From NCBI GenBank assembly GCA_929200455.1, contig CAKMZR010000104.1, forward strand, positions 1 through 5,884: a stretch of DNA of 5,884 bases, written 5' to 3'. Position 1 is the stretch's first letter. Each line of letters opens with the position of its first letter. This document shows, piece after piece, positions 1 through 5,172 of the stretch. The stretch comes from an uncultured Alphaproteobacteria bacterium. GTDB lineage: Bacteria > Pseudomonadota > Alphaproteobacteria > CAKMZR01. Under the pieces are notes generated by a model. It was given only the letters and a program-made list of their open reading frames with translations, made no database searches and was not told where the DNA came from. The translations under genes and the position numbers were made by a program.

Positions 1-54
1 GTCACAGAAGTCATCACCGCCGTCGCGTCCGCAGAAGCAAGCCTGCAAACCCTT

Positions 55-96
55 GCGACCGTACATGTGCGACCGTGCGTGTGCGACCGTGCGTGA
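55..96 (+). repeat. Three tandem copies of a 14-bp unit inside fliE
   Basis: The copies lie at 55-68 (gcgaccgtacatgt), 69-82 (gcgaccgtgcgtgt) and 83-96 (gcgaccgtgcgtga). The third runs into the native fliE codons for Ala-Thr-Val-Arg-Asp-Lys. The first differs from the second at two positions, so the expansion is not brand new, or was made in steps. Because 14 is not a multiple of three, the two extra units shift the fliE frame by +1 and create the in-frame TGA at 94-96. Confidence 0.93.
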
Positions 97-112
97 CAAA
101 GTCATCTCACAC

Positions 113-141
113 ACCAAGAAATCTTGTACCAAGAAATCTTG
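113..141 (+). repeat. 15-bp tandem duplication near the fliE stop
   Basis: The 14 bases accaagaaatcttg at 113-126 recur at 128-141, with a period of 15. In the frame of the fliE ending this duplicates five codons, giving HQEIL-YQEIL before RMPI. Each copy also contains the short inverted arms CAAGA and TCTTG around AA, so each could form a tiny hairpin. The duplication itself keeps the frame. The frame change in this area comes from a missing base just before it. Confidence 0.92.
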
Positions 142-156
142 CGTATGCCCATCTAG

Positions 157-425
157 GCAAAATTCTTCCCTAAGTACTCTTGTCCCCTCTCGGCTCTCTT
201 GGTAAGAGCACCTCCCCCCCCTCCTTCGGTGCAAAATCAAGACACCCCCCATCAAGACACCCCCCGCTCCCTCCGTTCAGAACAAAAAAAACTCCCAAAA
301 TCACATGCCGCAAAACCCCGAATCTGAAACAATACATCACACTTTTAAAACCCATAAAATCAAATATGTGCTATGCTCACCCTAGGTATACGCCTCCCCA
401 AAACCCCAAACCCTAGACAATCCTC
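157..425. other. Intergenic region, C-rich and low complexity, no supported gene
   Basis: This 269-bp stretch separates the fliE stop from fliQ. These genes are usually close together in flagellar operons, so the gap is long. It contains C-runs at 214-221 (eight), 245-250 (six) and 260-265 (six), a 15-bp perfect tandem duplication and an A-run near 284-291. Open frames on both strands give low-complexity proteins (Pro/Ser/Lys-rich on +, Gly-rich on -) with no ribosome binding site and no recognisable family. The AT-rich segment at about 341-377 (including TAAAAT at 355-360 and TATGCT at 372-377) could carry a promoter for fliQ, but no convincing -35 partner is visible. No intrinsic terminator was recognised. 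Confidence 0.6.
236..265 (+). repeat. Perfect 15-bp tandem duplication in the fliE-fliQ gap
   Basis: The unit atcaagacacccccc occurs at 236-250 and again, identically, at 251-265. It is the third separate short tandem duplication within about 210 bp. No inverted ends or transposase are associated with it. Its perfect identity suggests recent origin. Confidence 0.95.
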
Positions 426-704
426 GTGACACCAGAAGAAGCCATCTCCATCGGACAAACCGCCATCTATGTCCTCCTGCAAGCAGCACTCCCCCTCCTC
501 CTCATCGGACTCTTCGTCGGACTCCTCATCGCTTTCTTCCAAGCCCTCACCCAAATACAAGAAATTACACTCACCTTCGTCCCCAAAATCGTCGTCATCT
601 TCATATCCGCCGCATTCCTCCTTCCCTACATGCTCGAACGCCTGACCTTCCTCATGAACATACTCGCAGACCGAATCATCGGCTTCGGAACTCCCCTACT
701 CTAA
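426..704 (+). CDS. fliQ: Flagellar biosynthesis protein FliQ
   Basis: FliQ is a small inner-membrane subunit of the flagellar type III export gate; several copies assemble with FliP and FliR. The 92-residue product matches the usual length of about 90. It has two hydrophobic helices (about residues 13-38 and 52-80). They are joined by the hallmark segment QALTQIQEITLTFVPKI (39-55), the most conserved part of the family. The start is a GTG; the protein begins MTPEEAISIGQ, which aligns with the family N-terminus, so no earlier start is needed. No good Shine-Dalgarno sequence is visible upstream. It is followed by fliR after 23 bp and appears intact despite the damaged fliE upstream. Codons end mostly in C (CTC, ATC, GTC), as in the other + strand genes here. 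Confidence 0.96.
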   Translation: MTPEEAISIGQTAIYVLLQAALPLLLIGLFVGLLIAFFQALTQIQEITLTFVPKIVVIFISAAFLLPYMLERLTFLMNILADRIIGFGTPLL

Positions 705-727
705 ACCCACAACAAATAAAACTACCC

Positions 728-1492
728 ATGCTTCCTCAACTCCTCGCCACAGAAGTCTTCGTGTTCTTCGCCATCTTCTCCAGAATCGGAAGCGCCTTCA
801 TGCTCATGCCCACCATCGGAGAAAGCTTCAATAATACACGATCCAGACTCGCCTTCGCCATCGTCACTTCCATACTCCTCTTCCCCGTCATCTCACCCTC
901 CATCCCAGGACTGCCCAGAAATCTCAACGGATTCATCTCCGTCATCTTCAGCGAAATCTTTATCGGCCTGTTCTTCGGGGCCATCATGCGCGCCGTCTTC
1001 ATGATCGTCTCCGTCACAGGTACCATCATCGCCTTCGTCACAGGATTCTCTAACGCTCTCGTCTTCAACCCCGCTCTCTCAGACCAAGGAATTCTACAAG
1101 CCGTCTTCCTCACCCTCTTTGCCACTCTCGTCGTCTTCGCCACAGATACGCACCACTACCTCCTCAGAGGACTCATCGAAACTTACAGACTCTTCCCCCC
1201 CAACCAACTCCCAAATCTTGGCGATATCGCACAAAGCTTCGCTCTCTACTTCTCAAAAAGCTTCAATATCGGAATCCAACTCAGTACTCCCTTCATCTTC
1301 GCAGCCCTCATCTTCTTCATCTCCATCGGAATCCTCTCAAGACTCATGCCACAACTCCAAATCTTCTTCATCGCTATGCCTCTACAAATCATTATCGGAC
1401 TCTTCATCTTCATTCTCTCCATAAGCTCCATCATGGCCATCTTCATCGACGTCCTGCGAACTTCCATCGTCTCCTTCCCCAACTTCTCATAA
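728..1492 (+). CDS. fliR: Flagellar biosynthesis protein FliR
   Basis: FliR is a polytopic inner-membrane component of the flagellar export gate, forming the pore complex with FliP and FliQ and contacting FlhB. The 254 residues are the normal length. Hydrophobic segments lie near residues 9-28, 41-56, 68-92, 95-113, 122-139, 180-202 and 212-240. Family signatures visible are SRIGSAFMLMP (18-28), SEIFIGLFFGAIMRA (75-89), THHYLLRGLIETY (141-153) and SRLMPQLQIFFIAMPLQI (204-221). The ATG start gives a typical N-terminus, but no clear Shine-Dalgarno precedes it. The stop TAA at 1490-1492 overlaps the ribosome binding site of flhB, suggesting coupled translation in one operon. FliR and FlhB are separate here, not fused as in some bacteria. 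Confidence 0.96.
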   Translation: MLPQLLATEVFVFFAIFSRIGSAFMLMPTIGESFNNTRSRLAFAIVTSILLFPVISPSIPGLPRNLNGFISVIFSEIFIGLFFGAIMRAVFMIVSVTGTIIAFVTGFSNALVFNPALSDQGILQAVFLTLFATLVVFATDTHHYLLRGLIETYRLFPPNQLPNLGDIAQSFALYFSKSFNIGIQLSTPFIFAALIFFISIGILSRLMPQLQIFFIAMPLQIIIGLFIFILSISSIMAIFIDVLRTSIVSFPNFS

Positions 1493-1497
1493 GGAAA
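1491..1497 (+). promoter_or_regulatory. Ribosome binding site of flhB, overlapping the fliR stop
   Basis: AAGGAAA starts inside the fliR TAA codon. Its GGA ends 6 nt before the flhB ATG at 1502. It is the only good Shine-Dalgarno-like site among the + strand genes here. It supports the chosen flhB start and fliR-flhB translational coupling. Confidence 0.75.
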
Positions 1498-1501
1498 TAT
1501 C

Positions 1502-2638
1502 ATGGCAGAAGACAAACCTGAAGATTTCCAAAAAACCGAAGAACCTACACAAAAACGACTCGATGACGCCAGAAAAAAAGGCCAAGTCGCCACAAGCCGT
1601 GAAGTCAATACTTGGCTCATCCTCGCCGCAGGCGGAATCATGATCGCTTTCCTCATGCCTTCTTCCCTTGCTTCACTTCGCGATGTCATGGCCTTCACCC
1701 TCACTGAATCTTTCCGAATACCCTCCGATGCCGTCAGTATCGGGGCTCACTTCTGGAGCGTCATCAAAGTCGCTTTCGCCGCACTCTCCGCTCCCTTCAT
1801 CATCCTCTTCGTCGCAGCTCTCCTCACAGGGATCGTCCAAAACGGCATCATCTTCTCCATCGAACCCGTCAAACCTAAACTCTCCAAAATCTCTCCCCTC
1901 GCCGGCCTCAAACGGATGTTCTCCTTCAAAAATCTCTTCGAATTCTTTAAAGGAATCTTCAAAATCTTTCTCATCATCATCGTCGCTTTCTTCGTCGCTG
2001 TCCCCTTCTTCCAAGATGTCGGGGCACTCCCCTTCCTCACACCCCTAAAATTACTCAAAGTCGTCTCAGACTTCACCCTCTACCTCCTCGCATCTTCTCT
2101 TGCTATACTCTTCGTTCTCGCCATGCTCGACCTCATCTACCAACGCATGAACAATATAAAAGAACTCAGAATGACCAAACAAGAAGTCAAAGACGAATTC
2201 AAAAATACCGAAGGCGACCCACACATCAAAGCAAAACTTCGCCAAATTCGTCACGAACGCGCACGACAACGCATGATGCAAGCCATGCCAAAAGCTGACG
2301 TCGTCATCACCAATCCCACCCACTATTCCGTCGCCCTCTCTTACCAACAAGACTCCATGAACGCTCCCGTCATGATCGCAAAAGGAGTAGACGAACTCGC
2401 ATTTCGTATCCGCGAACGCGCCCAAGAACTCAAGATTCCCCTCTACGAAAATGCTCCCCTCGCAAGAGCACTCTACGCCGGCGTCGATATTGACGACGAA
2501 ATCCCTCCCGAACACTACAAAGCCGTCGCCGCCATCATCGGCTACCTATGGCAGAAAAATCGTCAGCAAGGAGGGCAACCCGTCCAAGTCGATGGCCTCC
2601 CCCCTGGACTCAAAAATCCAGACGTCTCCATGACCTAA
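1502..2638 (+). CDS. flhB: Flagellar export switch protein FlhB
   Basis: FlhB is the inner-membrane export protein that switches the flagellar type III system from rod/hook to filament substrates. The 378 residues match the family length. The N-terminal signature EEPTQKRLDDARKKGQVATS (13-32) is followed by four membrane segments near 36-53, 88-116, 151-171 and 188-213. A charged linker (about 215-260) leads into the cytoplasmic domain. The autocleavage motif NPTH is at 271-274, where cleavage is expected between Asn271 and Pro272. Downstream conserved parts include APVMIAKGVDELAFRIRE (288-305), NAPLARALY (317-325) and IPPEHYKAVAAIIGYLW (334-350); the last resembles alphaproteobacterial FlhB. 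A Gly/Pro/Gln-rich tail of about 25 residues follows and is variable in the family. The gene ends 6 bp from the convergent peptidase gene, with no clear terminator. Complete and apparently functional. Confidence 0.97.
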   Translation: MAEDKPEDFQKTEEPTQKRLDDARKKGQVATSREVNTWLILAAGGIMIAFLMPSSLASLRDVMAFTLTESFRIPSDAVSIGAHFWSVIKVAFAALSAPFIILFVAALLTGIVQNGIIFSIEPVKPKLSKISPLAGLKRMFSFKNLFEFFKGIFKIFLIIIVAFFVAVPFFQDVGALPFLTPLKLLKVVSDFTLYLLASSLAILFVLAMLDLIYQRMNNIKELRMTKQEVKDEFKNTEGDPHIKAKLRQIRHERARQRMMQAMPKADVVITNPTHYSVALSYQQDSMNAPVMIAKGVDELAFRIRERAQELKIPLYENAPLARALYAGVDIDDEIPPEHYKAVAAIIGYLWQKNRQQGGQPVQVDGLPPGLKNPDVSMT

Positions 2639-2644
2639 AAATAT

Positions 2645-3547
2645 CTACAATCCGTAACGTTGCCAAAAACTCATCTCACGCAACTTAACGCTAAACGCTT
2701 CCACCCAATTCTCAGGAGCCATAAAACTTCCCGAAAGCAAATTCGAGACAAAACCCTTCTTGTCCTTCATCACACGAAACTTCACCTTCTTCCCATAAAG
2801 ACGACGACATGTCTCATGCATGTGACCAATCTCGTCCACAAGTCCCATCTTCAACGCCTCCTCACCCGTCCAAAAATCTCCAGAAAACATCTTCTTCGCA
2901 CTCCCCTTCAATGAATCTCCGCGACGATCCTTCACATACGCTATAAATTGATCATGTATCCCCTTTTGAAGCCCCTTAATATGCTTCACGTCATCCTCCT
3001 TCAGTGCCTCAAAAGGATCAAGACGAGACTTGTTCGTCCCAGACGTAATCACACGCCGCTCCACACCCAGCTTCGCTATCATTTCCTCAAAACCAAAACC
3101 TGAACTCACCACACCTATCGAACCCACAATAGACGCCTTGTCCGCATAAATTTTGTCTCCCGCACACGCAAGCCAATAACCTCCAGAAGCCGCCACATCC
3201 TCGCAAAAAGTCAAAACCTTCACCTTATGCTCCTTCGCCAGATCACGAATCCTCGACGCAATCTGTGCAGACTGAACCGGAGAACCTCCAGGCGAATTCA
3301 CCCACAAAACAACACTCTTCACATTCTTAAGCGTAAAGGCTTCCAACAAACGATCTTCCAAACCCTGCATCGAAAGAGAAGGTCCCCGACCCAACGGCAA
3401 AACACCTCCAGCCCCTATCACTCCATGGAGCGGAACCACCGCCACAACTCCAGATTTCCGACGCATACGACCAAAGAACTTCCGCAAAAATCCTAGTTTC
3501 CGAACCTTCTCCACTCCCTCTTCAAAAGACCGCTCTTGCTTTTCCAT
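2645..3547 (-). CDS. S49 family serine peptidase (SohB/SppA-like)
   Basis: S49 peptidases degrade leftover signal peptides and other membrane-associated peptides with a Ser-Lys dyad. The 300-residue product shows VNSPGGSPVQSAQIA (83-97; oxyanion-hole region), EDVAASGGYWLACAGD (116-131) with nucleophile Ser121, and VGSIGV (141-146). TSGTNKSRLDPF (168-179) carries the likely general base Lys173. The Ser-Lys spacing of 52 equals that recalled for Bacillus subtilis SppA. FWTGEEALKMGLVDEIG (225-241) is also typical of the family. No N-terminal signal peptide or membrane helix is seen. The N-terminus (1-31) is basic and charged, so the protein may be cytoplasmic or peripheral, as in short alphaproteobacterial members. 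AGAGGA precedes the ATG by 7 nt. It is convergent with flhB and divergent from trpE, hence probably its own transcription unit. Codons end in G or T, unlike the + strand genes, following the strand skew. Confidence 0.93.
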   Translation of the reverse strand: MEKQERSFEEGVEKVRKLGFLRKFFGRMRRKSGVVAVVPLHGVIGAGGVLPLGRGPSLSMQGLEDRLLEAFTLKNVKSVVLWVNSPGGSPVQSAQIASRIRDLAKEHKVKVLTFCEDVAASGGYWLACAGDKIYADKASIVGSIGVVSSGFGFEEMIAKLGVERRVITSGTNKSRLDPFEALKEDDVKHIKGLQKGIHDQFIAYVKDRRGDSLKGSAKKMFSGDFWTGEEALKMGLVDEIGHMHETCRRLYGKKVKFRVMKDKKGFVSNLLSGSFMAPENWVEAFSVKLREMSFWQRYGL

Positions 3548-3565
3548 CGTGCTTTCCTCTACAAT
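3536..3565 (+). promoter_or_regulatory. Possible sigma-70-type promoter for trpE
   Basis: TTGCTT (3536-3541) and TACAAT (3560-3565) are separated by 18 bp. The -10 matches the consensus at five of six positions; the -35 keeps only TTG. Transcription would start near 3572 and give a leader of about 47 nt before the trpE ATG. That leader has no TGG codons and no evident attenuator hairpins. The -35 would fall inside the start of the peptidase gene. This is a pattern match only, and chance matches are common. Confidence 0.3.
3555..3560 (-). promoter_or_regulatory. Ribosome binding site of the S49 peptidase gene
   Basis: On the minus strand AGAGGA lies 7 nt before the ATG (3547-3545), a good Shine-Dalgarno position that decides this start. 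It touches the proposed -10 element of the divergent trpE promoter. Confidence 0.75.
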
Positions 3566-3618
3566 CGTTTGCCCTCCCCCATCTTCTCACACCCCTGTCC
3601 TTACCTCTTCTGAAACAC

Positions 3619-5172
3619 ATGAACTCTTACCCACCCTCTCTCAACTTCGACAAAAAAATCTATATAGACGCCATCAAAAAAGGACAATCCCCAGTCCTGT
3701 GGACAGAATGTCTCGCAGATCTCGAAACACCCGTCTCAGTTTACCTCAAACTGACACATAGACAACCCCACAACTGGAATTTTCTCCTCGAATCCGTCGA
3801 AGGCGGCGAAACGCAAGGACGTTACTCCTTCATCGGTACCAACCCCGACCTCATATGGACTTGTCGCGACAACCAAGCCTTCATCAACCGAAATCCCATC
3901 GCTCAACCCGACAACTTCGTCAAAGAAACACAAAAACCCTTCGATTCCCTCACCGCCATCAGAGAACAATCCCTCTTCGCCGTTCCTGAAGGACTCCCAC
4001 CTCATGTCGCCACCCTCATCGGCTACATCGGGTACGACATGATACGCCTTGTCGAAAAACTCCCCTCCCAAAAAAAAGAACCCCACGACACTCCCGACAG
4101 CATCCTCATGAGACCCTCTCTCATCGTCATCATGGACAATGTCAAAAATCAACTCTCCCTCATCGCTCCCCTTTATGCAGACAGAATCACCCACAACCCC
4201 TCCCTCTCACCAGAACAACTCTACGATTCGGCTCTCGATACCCTCTCCCAAGCCCTCCACAGACTCGCACAAGTCGTACCCATCGCCCGTCAATCCATAG
4301 AACCCTCCGTCCTACAAAACTTCCTCTCCAACGCCTCTCCCAATATGTCTCAAGACCAATACAAAAAAATGGTCGTCGACGCCAAACAATTCATCAAAGA
4401 TGGCGACATCTTTCAAGTCGTCCTCTCGCAACGCTTCGATCACCCCTTCCCTCTACCCGCTTTCGACCTTTACCGATCTCTACGACGCATCAATCCCTCT
4501 CCCTTCCTCTTCCACCTCCAGCTCGGAGATACCGCCGTCATCGGTTCCAGCCCGGAAATCCTCGTTCGCCTGCGTCACAACACCATGACCATTCGTCCCA
4601 TCGCCGGCACAAGAAAACGCGGGGCCAATACTCATGAAGACCTCGAACTCGCTCGCGATCTCCTTGACGACCCCAAAGAACGGGCTGAACATCTCATGCT
4701 CCTCGATCTCGGACGCAATGACGTCGGACGCATGGCCCTTCCGGGTTCCGTTCGTGTCACCGAATCCATGATCATCGAATACTATAGCCATGTCATGCAC
4801 ATCATTTCCAATGTCGAGGGAAAAGTACCCGAAGACACCAATCCCCTTCATGCCCTCATGGCAGGCTTTCCCGCCGGAACCGTTTCCGGGGCCCCAAAAA
4901 TTCGTGCCATGGAAATTATCGACCTCCTCGAAAAAGACAAACGCGGCGTCTATGGCGGCTGCATCGGCTACTTTGGAGCCGACAACTCCATGGATACATG
5001 CATCGCTCTCCGTACCGCCGTACTCAAAAACAACATCCTCTCCATTCAAGCCGGAGCAGGCATTGTCGCAGATAGCATCCCGGAAAATGAATACTTAGAA
5101 TGTGTCAATAAAGCAAAAGCCATGGTCTCTGCCGCTGAAGACGCCCTCAAGCGTGCAACTTCCCCCACTTAA
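3619..5172 (+). CDS. trpE: Anthranilate synthase component I
   Basis: TrpE converts chorismate to anthranilate, the first committed step of tryptophan synthesis, using ammonia from the TrpG glutaminase. The 517 residues fit a stand-alone TrpE. The N-terminal domain (about 20-170) holds LLES (56-59), part of the tryptophan feedback site. The chorismate-binding domain (about 245-505) shows SQRF (270-273), NPSPFLF (292-298), IAGTRKRG (328-335), EHLMLLDLGRNDVGR (357-371), PAGTVSGAPKIRAME (418-432), QAGAGIVADS (477-486) and ECVNKAKAM (494-502). Glu357 and Glu494 are the likely Mg ligands. These motifs, especially LLES with GRNDVGR, favour TrpE over PabB. There is no fused glutaminase domain. The ATG start has no good Shine-Dalgarno, but the N-terminus looks normal. 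The stop codon overlaps that of the opposing amidotransferase gene. No trpG, trpD or trpC is in view, although trpE and trpG are often adjacent. Confidence 0.96.
   Translation: MNSYPPSLNFDKKIYIDAIKKGQSPVLWTECLADLETPVSVYLKLTHRQPHNWNFLLESVEGGETQGRYSFIGTNPDLIWTCRDNQAFINRNPIAQPDNFVKETQKPFDSLTAIREQSLFAVPEGLPPHVATLIGYIGYDMIRLVEKLPSQKKEPHDTPDSILMRPSLIVIMDNVKNQLSLIAPLYADRITHNPSLSPEQLYDSALDTLSQALHRLAQVVPIARQSIEPSVLQNFLSNASPNMSQDQYKKMVVDAKQFIKDGDIFQVVLSQRFDHPFPLPAFDLYRSLRRINPSPFLFHLQLGDTAVIGSSPEILVRLRHNTMTIRPIAGTRKRGANTHEDLELARDLLDDPKERAEHLMLLDLGRNDVGRMALPGSVRVTESMIIEYYSHVMHIISNVEGKVPEDTNPLHALMAGFPAGTVSGAPKIRAMEIIDLLEKDKRGVYGGCIGYFGADNSMDTCIALRTAVLKNNILSIQAGAGIVADSIPENEYLECVNKAKAMVSAAEDALKRATSPT

Larger units (their letters stand above)
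1..156 (+). pseudogene. fliE: 3' end of flagellar hook-basal body protein FliE, frame disrupted
   Basis: FliE is the rod/MS-ring junction protein of the flagellar basal body; its C-terminal helix is strongly conserved. The first frame from position 1 reads VTEVITAVASAEASLQTLATV, the usual FliE helix. The expected continuation RDKVIS is found one frame over at 92-109. The family ending YQEILRMPI and a TAG stop (154-156) are back in the first frame at 127-156. The shifts come from two extra 14-bp repeat units (55-96, +28 nt) and an apparent 1-nt loss near 110-111. A 15-bp duplication repeats QEIL without changing frame. Read straight through, translation ends at TGA 94-96 with an aberrant tail, HVRPCVCDRA, and loses the conserved C-terminus. 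The start lies outside the window. Position just upstream of fliQ-fliR-flhB fits alphaproteobacterial flagellar operons. It may be a real pseudogene or an assembly or sequencing artefact. The FliE identity is fairly sure; the loss of function is inferred. Confidence 0.78.

Noticed and set aside
1..156. Programmed frameshifting in fliE
   Set aside because: It would need two shifts across duplicated sequence, with no slippery heptamer or structure visible. The tandem duplications explain the frame changes more simply.
187..242. tRNA-like piece: a D-arm-like segment (193-210) followed by a T-loop-like segment (228-239)
   Set aside because: The spacing between them is too short, no 7-bp acceptor pairing is found and there is no anticodon arm.
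55..265. Possible CRISPR or mobile-element repeats
   Set aside because: The repeats are directly adjacent, 14-15 bp, of three unrelated sequences and without spacers, terminal inverted repeats or associated genes.
396..414. C4A4C4A3C3-like run resembling a ciliate telomere repeat
   Set aside because: It is a single short low-complexity stretch inside a bacterial operon and fits the general C and A richness of this strand.
180..416. Open frames on both strands in the fliE-fliQ gap (180-416 + and 170-355 -)
   Set aside because: The products are low in complexity, contain the 15-bp duplication as a peptide repeat, lack ribosome binding sites, and the + frame begins with TTG. Nothing resembles a known family.
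1673..2076. Long antisense and alternate-frame open frames inside flhB, including a highly acidic Asp/Glu-rich one
   Set aside because: They are shadows created by the C-ending codons of flhB; the acidic composition is a direct consequence of the strand skew. Similar shadows occur in fliQ, fliR and trpE.
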